A DNA stretch of 64,000 nucleotides from Limnomonas spitsbergensis (GCA_037349105.1 JAYJMM010000114.1:1488001-1552000), one strand, 5' to 3'. Positions 1 through 11,539 are shown, counted from the stretch's first letter. Program-made: numbers and translations. The notes: generated by a model not told the origin, from the letters alone.

Positions 1-190
1 GGCAGCTAAGGTCTTGGTGGCAGGCTGGCAATGTCAGGCAGGCAGCTAAGGTCTTGTTGGCAGGCAGGCAGGCAAGCAATGCCAGGCAGGCAGCTAAGGT
101 CTTGGCGGCAGGCAGGCAGGCATTGCCAGGCAGGCAGCTAAGGTCTTGGCGGCAGGCAGGCAGGCATTGCCAGGCAGGCAGCTAAGGTCT
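1..190. repeat. Tandem repeat, ~40-48-bp unit, 5 copies
   Basis: The core ggcagctaaggtcttgg recurs at about 1, 41, 88, 133 and 178, separated by variable GGCA/GGCAGG runs. The array probably continues left of the window. Confidence 0.9.
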
Positions 191-252
191 TGGTGGATTC
201 CGGAGCTACAACGGCCTGCATAGCCTGTGGGAAACTGGCATCTTGATTGCTG

Positions 253-476
253 GTTAAGTTTGTGAATTATTTACATTCCAGCAGAGCATCACGTTTGATG
301 CATCCGATATTTGCCTGGAAATTTGTATAGGCACATCATGCACTGGGACAGCGAGCGCAAAAGAGAATTACTGCCCCGGGCAAGTGACCAACACACAACC
401 AAAGAAGAGAAGCGTGGGGATGAAATCCATAGTGCAGAGGATAAGCCCCAATCATTAAATATGAGTATATGACGTG
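253..476 (-). repeat. Dispersed repeat family A, copy 1
   Basis: Read on the minus strand this ~220-bp segment matches 30535-30765 (+) and 57060-57285 (+). Shared landmarks in order are TGCACCCACGTCAT, GGGGCTTATCCTCTGCACTATGG, TTCATCCCCACGC, a GGTTGTGTGTTGG region and a GATGCATCAAACGTGATG region. Similarity stops sharply at the TTTGCACCCACG end, which looks like an element terminus. No open frame is conserved among copies, so it is non-coding or a non-autonomous element. Confidence 0.75.
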
Positions 477-1533
477 GGTGCAAAGGAGCTCACTTAAGGA
501 GTTCAGGAGCAGTTACAAGGGCGCAGGTACAGGTAGAGGTGCAAGGGCGGCTTGGGCTCCACTGGGCTGTGTGGACCTAAGGAGAATATATGCATATGCA
601 GTGAAAGAGGCAAAGCACGGTTGCCAACCAGGTGTGCCATCAATCTTTGCTTTCTGCCTCCGGGCGTACCGGTATCTTTTATTTATTTCATTCATTGCTT
701 TCTGCTTGAATCTGCCTAGTGAGGCCAAAACTGGATTCCTGAGCATGGCCGTGTGCAAAGACCACTGCGCGCCACGCGGGAGGGAGCGCACCTATGGCTT
801 TTTTGAAGAGGGGTATCCCGAGTACGTCGAGAGGCTCAAGGTGAGGCGCAGTTACGAGGTGAAACGGAGCCGCATGTGGCCTCATGTTGAATCTTAAATG
901 CCAGGAGAGGTCGTGAAGATTCAGAAAGCCACGTGGCATGCCCAGCAAATCCTGTGCCTCTGTTCAGAGACTGAGCTACCGGTTTGAATAAGACGCAGGT
1001 GATGAGAGAGAGGCTGAAGCAGGAGCAGCATGTAGCGCACAGCTTATGCACGTTGGTTGTCCTCTGACAGAAGTGAGGGGAAAATACATCCACACCTTAA
1101 GTGTGGCCTTGGAAGGAAAGGAGCCAGTGTTTATTTCAAGGTTTTGGAGGAAGCTTCATTTTACCATGACTCCATTTTGGGGACTTTCTAAAAGCTTACT
1201 TTTACCATGAATCCGAAGCAAAGCCTCGGTGGGGGGGTGCGGGGGGGCGCCCAAGTCAAGGAACCGGCAGCTTACGACCTGTGATGAAATGCGATACTGC
1301 GGTACCCTGCAGTAGCAAAGTGCCCTGCAGTACCTGGCAGACTTATTTTGTACCTGTGATGAAATGTGATACTGTGGTACCCAGCAGACAGCGACTGGGT
1401 TCAGGGAGCGGCACAGGTCGGGGCTTAAGCCACATCGGCACTGCTACCATGACAGGCTATCAAACCGGTTAGGCCCTTCACCCTAAACCCAACCTAACGA
1501 GCCCATCTTTGCAATCCGCTGCCGCGGGGGCAG
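477..1533. other. No gene recognised
   Basis: Open frames here (for example 469-897 +) show no family resemblance and overlap frames on the other strand. A short imperfect direct repeat (gtgatgaaatg..gatactg) occurs at 1280-1300 and 1358-1378. Confidence 0.5.
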
Positions 1534-1851
1534 GAGTCGAAAGGAACGCCGAGGAGCGAGTCGCGGCCAACCCTAGCTGTCGCGTTCAACGTCGACCAAA
1601 AGGATGACGAGCATTGGCGGTCAACGGTGAGGCTGCTGGCCGCGGACAAGACGCCCGTGGTGATGACCATGACAAGCGCAGACTCTGCCGGGGATTGCGC
1701 CGCGCAGTGGGAGCGGGCTGGGGGGCTGCTCGCGTGGGGGCCGGCGGCCAACCCGTACAAGTCACTGGAGCCGCTGCGTGAGGCGTTCCTGCCAGACGCT
1801 TTCTACCACGAGAATGGCTACTTGCTAGTGGGGGGAAGGGCAGGGGTGTAG
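1534..1851 (+). CDS. Last exon of an MSS51/MYND-type C-terminal domain protein (partial)
   Basis: An acceptor (..gggggcag) at 1533 opens a frame of 105 residues ending in TAG at 1849-1851. The peptide reads PTLAVAFNVDQ, then W-R-S-T-V-R-L-L, then PVVMTMTSADSAGDCAAQWE, then WGPAANPYKSLEPLREAF, then DAFYHENGYLLVGG. This order (P-x-L-x-x-A-F-N; W-x-x-T; a P-x-x-MT strand; NP-[YF]-[KR]-S-L-x-P; D-x-FY-x-[EN]-N) is what I know from the C-terminal domain of MSS51-like and MYND zinc-finger proteins, often linked to mitochondrial translation or protein lysine methylation. The MYND finger and earlier exons are not recognisable upstream and may lie outside the window or beyond a long intron. Assignment rests on motif order only. 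Confidence 0.5.
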   Translation, partial: ESKGTPRSESRPTLAVAFNVDQKDDEHWRSTVRLLAADKTPVVMTMTSADSAGDCAAQWERAGGLLAWGPAANPYKSLEPLREAFLPDAFYHENGYLLVGGRAGV

Positions 1852-1864
1852 CAGGTTTTACCGC

Positions 1865-2060
1865 AGGGTGCTTCAGTTGCAGTTCAGTTACGTCACGGCT
1901 TGCGGCAGCGGGGGATTGGTGCAGCAAGCCCTGCTGCTTGGGCCACTGGCTGTGGGATGGTCTAGGTTTGGTCTCCATTGGCCCATTGGTGGCTGGGGGC
2001 GCCCAGAGGCCTGCCAAAGGTGGTATGGTTTTGCACGGTATGCACGAAATTGTGTGTGCA
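1865..2060 (-). repeat. Dispersed repeat family C, copy
   Basis: Shares with about a dozen other segments the blocks GCAGCAAGCCCTGCTGCTTG, GGCCACTGGC, GGTTTGGTCTCCATTGG and GGCCTGCCAAAGGTGGTA, beginning near a TTCAGTTAC end. Copies occur on both strands. About 150-200 bp; a SINE- or MITE-like non-autonomous element is likely. Confidence 0.7.
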
Positions 2061-2532
2061 TTGGTGTGGCCTCCTGCAGCAGGAGGAATGTGCCTTTCTT
2101 TCTGTGCAAAGACTTGTCGTATAGATACTCAGGTTTGGGTGGTAAGATTTCTTCATCCTCAAAATATGTTCCTTCACGCCCTGAGCGGTGGGGCAGCAGC
2201 AGGCAGGCAAGCCATTATGACTTATGAGGCATGTTTCTCATGACAGCTGAAATCGAGCTTGCTCATCCCCTACCAGCCCCACACGGCTAAGCGTTGAGCA
2301 TGGCCTTTCGGGTATGCACCATCATACCCGCTGAGCTGAGCCGAAGCCAGACCGCTTCAGGCTGGACCGAGGTTGTTTGCACAGTTTTTTTGTGGGGTAG
2401 TCTTACCTGTCCAGGAGGTGGGTACCCTTGCCCTGAAAGAGAAAGACTTGCACATCCCAGAGGAAGGAAAGAGGTAGGGAAGAGACAAAGCCCCCACCCT
2501 GCAGTCGGCATGGTCCATGTCGCCATGATTCT

Positions 2533-2637
2533 TTGAATGGCAGGTTTATAGGCAGGCCCGCTACTCAGGGTGCATACCCGCTACTTGAATGGCAGGTTTT
2601 TAGGCAGGCCCGCTACTCAGGGTGCATACCCGCTAGG
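2533..2637. repeat. Two-copy direct repeat, ~51 bp
   Basis: Two near-identical copies run from ttgaatggcaggttt to gggtgcatacccgcta, differing at one or two bases, so the duplication is recent. Confidence 0.9.
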
Positions 2638-2734
2638 CCCTGTTTAATGCTCGATGGGGCATCATGGCTTCAGGGCTCACTTGTTGTCTTGTTGACTGCG
2701 TAGACGATTTCAGAGGCTGGGACTTCAATTGTCT

Positions 2735-3125
2735 TTCTTTCCAGCCCTTTGTCTGTCCCTTCGCTTTATTTCCCATTTTCCCTCCTTATTTTCCTGCCCC
2801 CTTGTGCTTGTTTTGTTCTTTCGTCCCAACCCTTCATTATAGTTAAGCACCCACTAACTTCCACCAGCTGCACCAGGCTGAGCAGGGGTGGGATGCACTT
2901 TGTGGACTGTGCTGTGAGCATTGTTGAGTCTTTCGGGATTCTGAGACGCCGGTGTCGTTTGCCTTTCCTGCCTTCTCTTTTGGTCCTTTTTTAAGTTGTT
3001 GTTTGCCCCCTTTTTAGTTTCTTCTCTTCTCCCTTCTGAACAGTTGGGCGCCCACGCGGCCGAGCTTTGAGCGGGCCCAGAGGTATAACGTTATTGACCC
3101 CCGCGGGGAGGGAATTGTGTGGGGC
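2735..3125 (+). repeat. Dispersed repeat family B, long copy
   Basis: A pyrimidine-rich tract (2735-3040) precedes a conserved block at 3041-3110: CAGTTGGGCGCCCACGCGG, CCGAGCTTTGAGC, then GGCCCAGAGGTATAACG. The block recurs at 31121, 36279, 55709, 56594, 57738 and (divergent) 14795, always on the plus strand. The pyrimidine tract plus CAG resembles a 3' splice site, so the block could be a mobilised intron-exon piece. None of its three frames is conserved in all copies. Confidence 0.7.
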
Positions 3126-4429
3126 ACTTCTGTTGGTTTGTAAGCACTACATACCAGCTGGTAGCCTTTCAAGGATGATACAAAGGCGAACAATAAACAC
3201 CGTGATTTTCAGTTTATATATAAAGGCGGCTCAAACAGTTTGTACGGGGCCGTCTACGGACAGAACTTAAACATACCGGTACTATCAATCGGTACTATCA
3301 AGCGGGATCGGGTCTTTTTTAAATACTCCGTGACCTGCATGCTATTGCAGATAAGTACCCAAGCTCCTGTCACCTTACAGACCACTAGTGTTACCCAGGG
3401 CAGAGCCCTTGGCCCCTCAGCCTGGCGTTTGTCCCAGATAAGACCTCCTGAGACATCAGAACCTCTCGTGTACTGCTATTTAAACGAATTCGAGGGGGAT
3501 ACAAGAGGCTCCTTTGGCCACACTACGGCTTTGGACCCGCAAAGGTACAAAATCCAGGCCAGGCAAGATCAACAGCAGAAAAGTAGCCTTGCCTACTCCT
3601 GTTAATGGTCTTGACCGAGCCTCCAAGCACAGCCATTTGAAGCTATCTGGCCGCCCAAGACGGCCTGGAACTTTTTGGCCGCCCATCACGCAAGTTTAAA
3701 AAAAGGTTTGGATATCCTGGTTCAAACTAAATCGCGCGCCATCCTGGTAAATCACACTTTGAGGCAGAGCCCTCATCCCTCGAGGGCGTTAGAGAAGGCT
3801 GGCAACTGCCAATCTACCTCCGAACCGGCAGCTAGGTCCACCACCCTCCCACAGCATGCCACCACGGAAAACTCGAGAACTCAAGGGCCTCTAGTTTTAG
3901 GGTCTAGGGATTAGGGTCCTAAACCCTTCAGGTTCCCTCAACACGGAAGACGTGGACACACTATGTACATGGACACACACGGCAGCGGCTCGGCTTGGGC
4001 ATCAGCTTCCCTTCACAGCACTTGCAAAACCGTTTTTTCTGGATGCCTCACGCAAGCAAGCTTCAGTAGTTGAAGAAGTAAAGCTTGAGGCCTATCCCCA
4101 GCCCGATGTGCAGCGCCGCTATAGTGCCTAGGAGCCAAATCGACCTTTTGGGACAAAACGGGAGGGAGGGGGGGCACAGCAAGGATGTTAAGGCGGCTCC
4201 AGAGCCGAGACAGTGCCAAGGAGCGAAATCAACTTTTCGGGACAAAATGTGAAGGGGGGGATGGGAAGGGATGCGGGCTCGTCAGTCCGCATAGCCAGGG
4301 AGAGGGGGCCAAGGGGGTCAGCACAGCGAGGCTTCGACAACAGCGCAAACTCACGGACAGCCTTGCTAAGACGAAAACAACATGGTGTAAATGATCTAAG
4401 CCTTTCTGCAGCTCTTTGGGCAGAGCCCT
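3126..4429. other. No gene recognised; one ~97-bp direct duplication
   Basis: Segments near 4112-4170 and 4209-4265 are direct repeats (tagtgcctaggagc / cagtgccaaggagc, both followed by AAATC-AC-TTT-GGGACAAAA). Nothing else is recognisable. Confidence 0.5.
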
Positions 4430-6735
4430 TGGCCAAACAGTCTGGCGTCTGTAGCCCCTCAGCCTGCATTTGTAGCCCCTTAACCTGGCGTTTGTAGCCT
4501 CTCAGCCTGGCGTTAATAGCCCCCCGGCCCCTCAGCCTGCGTTTGTAGCCCCTCAGCCTGCATTTGTAGCCCCTTATCCTGGCGTTTGTAGCCCCATGGC
4601 CCCTCAGCCTGCCTTTGTAGCCCCTCAACCTGGCCTTTGTAGCCCCTCAGCCTGGAGTTAATAGCCCCTTGGCCCCTCAGCCTGCCTTTGTAGCCCCTCA
4701 ACCTGGCGTTAATAGCCCCTTGGCCCCTCAGCCTGCATTTGTAGCCCCTTAACCTGGCGTTTGTAGCCCCATGGCCCCTCAGCCTGCCTTTGTAGCCCCT
4801 CAACCTGGCCTTTGTAGCCCCTCAACCTGGCCTTTGTAGCCCCTTAACCTGGCCTTTGTAGCCCCTCAACCTGGCCTTTGTAGCCCCTCAACCTGGCGTT
4901 AATAGCCCCTGGCCCCTCAGCCTGCCTATGTAGCCCCTCAGCCTGGCCTTTGTAGCCCCTTAACCTGGCCTTTGTAGCCCCTCAGCCTGGCCTTTGTAGC
5001 CCCTCAACCTGGCCTTTGTAGCCTCTTAACCTGGCCTTTGTAGCCCCTCAGCCTGGCCTTTGTAGCCCCTCAACCTGGCCTTTGTAGCCCCTTAACCTGG
5101 CCTTTGTAGCCCCTCAACCTGGCCTTTGTAGCCCCTCAACCTGGCCTTTGTAGCCCCTTAACCTGGCCTTTGTAGCCCCTCAGCCTGGCCTTTGTAGCCC
5201 CTCAACCTGGCCTTTGTAGCCCCTCAACCTGGCCTTTGTAGCCCCTTAACCTGGCCTTTGTAGCCCCTCAGCCTGGCCTTTGTAGCCCCTTAACCTGGCC
5301 TGTGTAGCCCCTCAACCTGGCCTTTGTAGCCCCTCAACCTGGCCTTTGTAGCCCCTTAACCTGGCCTTTGTAGCCCCTTAACCTGGCCTGTGTAGCCCCT
5401 CAGCCTGGCCTTTGTAGCCCCTCAACCTGGCCTTTGTAGCCCCTTAACCTGGCCTTTGTAGCCCCTTAACCTGGCCTTTGTAGCCCCTTAACCTGGCCTG
5501 TGTAGCCCCTCAACCTGGCCTTTGTAGCCCCTTAACCTGGCCTTTGTAGCCCCTTAACCTGGCCTTTGTAGCCCCTTAACCTGGCCTGTGTAGCCCCTCA
5601 ACCTGGCCTTTGTAGCCCCTTAACCTGGCCTTTGTAGCCCCTTAACCTGGCCTTTGTAGCCCCTCAACCTGGCCTTTGTAGCCCCTCAACCTGGCCTTTG
5701 TAGCCCCTTAACCTGGCGTTAATAGCCCCTTGGCCCCTCAGCCTGCCTTTGTAGCCCCTTAACCTGGCCTTTGTAGCCCCTCAACCTGGCCTTTGTAGTC
5801 CCTCAACCTGGCCTTTGTAGCCCCTTAACCTGGCCTTTGTAGCCCCTCAACCTGGCCTTTGTAGCCCCTCAACCTGGCCTTTGTAGCCCCTCAACCTGGC
5901 CTTTGTAGCCCCTTAACCTGGCCTTTGTAGCCCCTCAACCTGGCGTTAATAGCCCCTTGGCCCCTCAGCCTGCCTTTGTAGCCCCTCAACCTGGCCTTTG
6001 TAGCCCCTTAACCTGGCGTTAATAGCCCCTTGGCCCCTCAGCCTGCCTTTGTAGCCCCTTAACCTGGCCTTTGTAGCCCCTCAACCTGGCCTTTGTAGTC
6101 CCTCAACCTGGCCTTTGTAGCCCCTTAACCTGGCCTTTGTAGCCCCTCAACCTGGCCTTTGTAGCCCCTCAACCTGGCCTTTGTAGCCCCTTAACCTGGC
6201 CTTTGTAGCCCCTTAACCTGGCCTTTGTAGCCCCTCAACCTGGCCTTTGTAGCCCCTCAACCTGGCCTTTGTAGCCCCTCAACCTGGCGTTAATAGCCCC
6301 TTGGCCCCTCAGCCTGCCTTTGTAGCCCCTCAGCCTGCCTTTGTAGCCCCTTAACCTGGCGTTAATAGCCCCTTGGCCCCTCAGCCTGCCTTTGTAGCCC
6401 CTTAACCTGGCCTTTGTAGCCCCTCAACCTGGCCTTTGTAGTCCCTCAACCTGGCCTTTGTAGCCCCTTAACCTGGCCTTTGTAGCCCCTCAACCTGGCC
6501 TGTGTAGCCCCTCAACCTGGCCTTTGTAGTCCCTCAACCTGGCCTTTGTAGCCCCTTAACCTGGCCTTTGTAGCCCCTTAACCTGGCCTTTGTAGCCCCT
6601 TAATCTGGCCTTTGTAGCCCCTCAACCTGGCCTTTGTAGCCCCTTAACCTGGCGTTAATAGCCCCTTGGCCCCTCAGCCTGCCTTTGTAGCCCCTCAACC
6701 TGGCGTTAATAGCCCCTTGGCCCCTCAGCCTTGGC
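4430..6735. repeat. 22-bp minisatellite, ~100 copies
   Basis: The unit begins cctttgtagccccttaac and ends ctgg. Variants carry CTCAACC or CTCAGCC, and an interspersed longer unit contains GCGTTAATAGCCCCTTGG. Identical multi-unit blocks recur (about 5707-5830 and 6015-6140), so there is higher-order duplication. The array ends about 35 bp from the YIPF stop codon (6771), so it must form the 3' UTR or immediate downstream flank of that gene. Confidence 0.97.
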
Positions 6736-6770
6736 CCCCCAGGCCAGCTCCTGCCCATGCTCTCATGCTC

Positions 6771-9700
6771 TCACTTGATCGTGGCCACCTCACACATCTG
6801 CCTCCGCATGTTCATCACGAGGAACGCGCCACTGGTGCCAGTGGCCACCATGACCAGAACCCAGCGCACAATGTCGTTGGGGACCACGCACACGAGAGAA
6901 ACGGGTATGAAGACGGTCAGTGCATACCCTGCACCACATCCAGGCAAGAAAGCACAGATATCTGTTTGAATCAGAGAAAAGGGTATGAAGACGGTCAGTG
7001 CACACCCTGCACCACATCCGGGCAACAAGATGCAAATTTGTTTGAATCAGAGAAACGGGTATGAAGACGGTCAGTGCGTACCCTGCACCACATCCGGGCA
7101 ACAAGATGCAAATTTGTTTGATTCAGAGAAACGGGTATGAAGACGGTCAGTGCACACCCTGCACCACATCCAGGCAACAAAATGCAAATTTGTTTGAATA
7201 AGAGAAAGTAATCAATCACAGTTTTCGTAGCTGCGCTTCACCGCACGCGTTCCATCTCCTGCAAGCATATGCATGAGCCACAGATTTGAATCTGTACTCC
7301 TGCTTCAGCTTCTAGGCAGCCCTCAGAGGCGCCCCTCACTTAAGTTGCCCCAAGTCATCCTCGCCGCTCTCCCTGCCCTGTATGGACATGTGCGCAGCTC
7401 TCCAGATCCTCTCATGACACTCTGTATGGACCCTGCTGTCCACACCCCTGTCCACACCCTGCGATCCACACCCTGCTGTCCACACCTTGCTATCCACACC
7501 CTGATGTCCACACCCTGACGTCCACACCCTGACGTCCACACCCTGCTGTCAACTCCCTGTCTGGACCTATGGCCACACCCTGAAGCTTACCGTACACGCA
7601 GAACATGCTGACGAGCTTGACACTTCCCTTCAGGTACTTGACCCACAGCCAGAGCACAAGGCTGATGATAAAGATGTAGCCGTAGAAGATGCCGGCAGAG
7701 GTGCCCAGCTGGGAGGAGGGACGCAATGCAAGAGGGGCAGGGGGGGGCAGCAGTAAGACAGGGAGAGGGGCATGAGGGGCCAGTAGGGGAGAGAGGGAGC
7801 AGTGAGACAGTGAGCGGGGCATGAGGGGCAGAGAAGGGGGAGGATGCAGACGTTAAGCAGTGGGGCAGGGATAGGGGCATGAGGGGCAAGGGGGGGGCGC
7901 ACACGCTAAGCAGTGAGACAGGGATAAGAACAGGAGGGGCAAGGGAGGGGGGGGCGGCAGCAGTGTGGGACAGAGATAGGGACAGGAGGGGCAAAGGAGG
8001 GCGTTGCAGTGAGACAGGTGGAGGGGCATGCCGCTAGAGGAGGATACACAGGAGCAAACAGGAGCGCTTACTGCCATGAGGATGCCGTACTGCCGTCCTG
8101 GCTATGTTACTTCATCTTACAACAGTCTCAAGTTCCCTGTGACGTTGTGCCCTTTCACCCTCATCCGCACCCACACCCGCACCTTTGTCGCATCTGCAAA
8201 CCACTGCGCGTTGACAACGGCGCTGCTGCTGGGAGGGGGACTGCTGCTGGTGCTGTTCGACGAGGCGGGCGGTGGGGGGGATTGGTTCTCTGTTGCTGTG
8301 AGGAAGGCGAGGTAGCTGCTCAGGTTGCCTGCCGCTGCCGTGACAAAGATGAGTGTGGTTGCGATCCAGAAGGGGCCGTAGCTGCGCGGGTCGTGGGCGA
8401 GCAGCGACGGAAAGTCAACCATTTCCCCCCCCCAGTAATCATGGAAAGTCAAGATTCCATGATGGAATGCAAGAATATGCCATACGTCTCCCGAGTGGAA
8501 CAGGGTCTGGCCTTCTAAGCACGAGAGCTCATGGGCGAGCAACGGAAAGTCAGGATTCCAGGATTGATTCCATAAATATGCCGTACATCTCATGAGTGGG
8601 ACAGGTCTGGCTGTCCAAGCATGAGAGCCCATGGCCATGCTTTCACGAATTGAAACCAATCTGTCGGGTAAGATTTAAAAGAACATCACTGTTATGTTAC
8701 CTAGGCAAAATTCTTTACTACTCCAAAGCCTTGACCCCCCACCATCACTGTTATGTTACCTAAGCAAAATTCTTTACTACTCCAAAGCCTTGACCCCCCA
8801 CCAGCACTGTTATGTTACCTAGGCAAAGACCTTTACTACTCCAAAGCCTTGACCCCCCACCAGCACTGTTATGTTACCTAGGCAAAGACCTTTACTACTC
8901 CAAAGCCTTGACCCCCCACCAGCACTGTTATGTTACCTAGGCAAAGACCTTTACTACTCCAAAGCCTTGACCCCCCACCAGCACTGTTATGTTACCTAGG
9001 CAAAGACCTTTACTACTCCAAAGCCTTGACCCCCCACCATCACTGTTATGTTACCTAGGCAAAGACCTTTACTACTCCAAAGCCTTGACCCCCCACCAGC
9101 ACTGTTATGTTACCTAGGCAAAGACCTTTACTACTCCAAAGCCTTGACCCCCCACCAGCACTGTTATGTTACCTAGGCAAAGACCTTTACTACTCCAAAG
9201 CCTTGACCCCCCACCAGCACTGTTATGTTACCTAGGCAAAGACCTTTACTACTCCAAAGCCTTGACCCCCCACCAGCACTGTTATGTTACCTAGGCAAAG
9301 ACCTTTACTACTCCAAAGCCTTGACCCCCCACCAGCACTGTTACGTTACCTAGGCAAAGACCTTTACTACTCCAAAGCCTTGACCCCCCACCAGCACTGT
9401 TATGTTACCTAGGCAAAGACCTTTACTACTCCAAAGCCTTGACCCCCCACCAGCACTGTTATGTTACCTAAGCAAAGACCTTAACTACTCCAAAGCCTTG
9501 ACCCCCCACCAGCACTGTTGTGTTACCTAAGCAAAGACCTTTACTACTCCAAAGCCTTGACCCCCCACCAGCACTGTTATGTTACCTAAGCAAAGACCTT
9601 TACTACTCCAAAGCCTTGACCCCCCACCAGCACTGTTATGTTACCTAAGCAAAGACCTTTACTACTCCAAAGCCTTGACCCCCCACCAGCACTGTTATGT

Positions 9701-11448
9701 TACCTAAGCAAAGACCTTTACTACTCCAAAGCCTTGACCCCCCACCAGCACTGTTATGTTACCTAGGCAAAGACCTTTACTACTCCAAAGCCTTGACCCC
9801 CCACCAGCACTGTTATGTTACCTAGGCAAAGACCTTTACTACTCCAAAGCCTTGACCCCCCACCAGCACTGTTATGTTACCTAAGCAAAGACCTTTACTA
9901 CTCCAAAGCCTTGACCCCCCACCAGCACTGTTATGTTACCTAGGCAAAGACCTTTACTACTCCAAAGCCTTGACCCCCCACCAGCACTGTTATGTTACCT
10001 AAGCAAAGACCTTAACTACTCCAAAGCCTTGACCCCCCACCAGCACTGTTATGTTACCTAAGCAAAGACCTTTACTACTCCAAAGCCTTGACCCCCCACC
10101 AGCACTGTTATGTTACCTCGGCAAAGACCTTTACTACTCCAAAGCCTCCAGTCCCCTGCATCACTCACAGATCCGGCTGCTCATTCGTTATGTCCATGAA
10201 GTCCGGCTTGAATGCTCCTATAAAAGAGCTCAGAACTCGCCACCCAACCTCCTGAGTACAGGGGCATGCGGGCATTGCTCGGGCAAGCTATAGACAGATG
10301 GGAAATACCAGCAGTTGAGCTCACATCCCGTGGCCTGCACACACTCAAGCTTATCATGGCCTCAGGGCAACAGAGGCTTTGGCGTGCTTCTGTGTAGGCG
10401 TACACGCGGTTGATTTGCAAGCATTGCCATGGAGAGTAGATGGCAAGAGGACCACTTATGCATCATACCGTAGGCCGTAGCTACAGCAACGAATCTCCCT
10501 CTTCCGATCTGGCACACGCACCCTCGTGTCCACGTTAAAGTACGGACGGTACTTTCGAATGTTGTAAAAGGCGTACTTGGAGTAGTCCTCGGGAGGCTTG
10601 TCGCCCGCTCCTCCGACAGCCAGCAGCGGCCGCGTGTCGGAGGTAGACGCCGGGTGCTGCTGCTGGCCTGTCTGGTGTTGGCTTGCGGCGCCGAAGTTGC
10701 CGTCATCGCGTGCTGTGGTGCCTGGAGGGGGCTGGGTACCCCATGCGGCAGCAGCGGCACCCCAGCGGGGTGGGCCGCCCGTATTGGCCGCTGATCCCCA
10801 GGCACCCCCTGGAGCACTAGCTCCTGCTCAGCAAGGAGAACGTGGTTGGGGGCAGTGAGAGTAAAGAGGGAAAGACATGTAGAATGCATGCGCATGAAAG
10901 TGGCTATGAACATGGGAGTGGCCATGCGGGTATAGGCCAGTGCGCATGAGAGTGCGCCAGGCATCGGTGATGAGGCCACGTGAATGAAAAGTCCTTTAAG
11001 GTACTGAATTACTGACCAGGCGCTGACCCCAGATTCCCTGCGACCATTTGAGGGGCGGTGGAGCTTGTGAAGGCGAGGTTGGAGGCAGCAGTGGGAGGCA
11101 CTGAGGGCACTCGCGCATCATTGGCCGAATGAGAGCCCTTAGTGGGAAAGGAGCCACTGTTGGAGCTGGGTGCAGGTGCTGGGGCTGCATGAGGCGCGTA
11201 GGTAGTGTCTAGGCTGGATGTGTGCTGTGAGGTAGGTACTGTTCCCCATGCCCCCGCCCCGCCCGAGGCAAATGGGTTTACAGGGGGCTGCGCCGATGCG
11301 TATGGATTCGACGGGGCCGCGAAGGCATCGAACGGGTTGATCGAGGACTGTGTCAACGGAAGGTAGAGGAAGATGAGCACATTTGAAGCACTCTTTAATT
11401 TGAAATTAGCATTATTCCTATACAAACCTGATTGTTGTTGTTAGCCAT
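6771..11448 (-). CDS. YIPF1/YIPF2-like Yip1-domain Golgi membrane protein
   Basis: Eight exons on the minus strand join in phase to 409 codons plus TGA: 11448-11428, 11347-11017, 10823-10522, 10251-10169, 8381-8183, 8089-8072 (an 18-nt microexon), 7708-7591 and 6928-6771. The ATG at 11448 begins MANNNNQ. Residues 8-218 are low-complexity and include two NPF motifs, then YAFYNIRKYRPYFNVDT, matching the FFDVDT segment of YIPF1/2. Residues ~235-268 carry NEQPDL-YGPFWIATTLIFV and GNLSSYL, the family signature and first membrane helix. Further helices follow (GIFYGYIFIISLVLWLW; VYGYALTVFIPVSLVCVVP; IVRWVLVMVATGTSGAFLV). A Pro/Ser-rich insert of ~25 residues follows helix 1. Yip1-family proteins act in ER-Golgi traffic with Rab GTPases. 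Intron 4 holds the 59-bp satellite and the exon 8 acceptor is tandemly repeated. Exon 6 could begin upstream at another AG. Confidence 0.9.
6903..7206 (-). repeat. Fourfold tandem duplication of the YIPF exon 8 acceptor and exon start
   Basis: Units start at 6903, 6981, 7057 and 7133 (periods 78, 76, 76). Each contains, on the minus strand, GATGTGGTGCAG as acceptor and then a start coding for G-[YC]-ALTVFIP. The acceptor used for the family-consistent protein precedes 6928; decoys precede 7006, 7082 and 7158. Use of the 7006 acceptor keeps frame, adding 26 residues without a stop; the other two shift frame. Confidence 0.92.
7436..7580. repeat. Short tandem repeat at the YIPF exon 7 donor
   Basis: About ten copies of CACACCCTG[CA][TCG]GTC (12-15 bp) end next to the donor of exon 7 (GTACG/gtaagc on the minus strand, 7591/7590). 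Confidence 0.9.
7740..8035. repeat. Intronic ~60-75-bp degenerate tandem repeat
   Basis: Four to five copies of a purine-rich unit (GGGGCATGAGGGGC followed by CAGTGAGACAGGGA) fill the intron between YIPF exons 6 and 7, starting near the exon 7 acceptor. Confidence 0.85.
8690..10150. repeat. 59-bp satellite, about 25 copies, inside a YIPF intron
   Basis: The unit contains CACTGTTATGTTACCTAGGC, AAAGACCTTTACTACTCC and AAAGCCTTGACCCCCCACC. Copies are highly uniform, differing mainly by TAGGCA/TAAGCA, so the array has been recently homogenised. It begins ~18 bp from exon 4 and ends ~300 bp from exon 5. On the gene strand each unit carries CCTAG/GTAACAT, a donor-like string. Confidence 0.98.
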
Positions 11449-11539
11449 GGCGCAGCAGTTGCTAGCGGCGAGTCGTAAGATCAGCGCTATTAGAATATGC
11501 TGTCCGAACCTGTGTCCGTACCTTTCTTCTCAAATTTCC

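Noticed and set aside
469..897. 142-codon plus-strand frame
   Set aside because: Composition is not convincing, overlaps opposite-strand frames and has no known motif.
8690..10150. CRISPR-like array of direct repeats
   Set aside because: Units are contiguous with no unique spacers, the repeat lies inside a eukaryotic intron and there are no cas genes.
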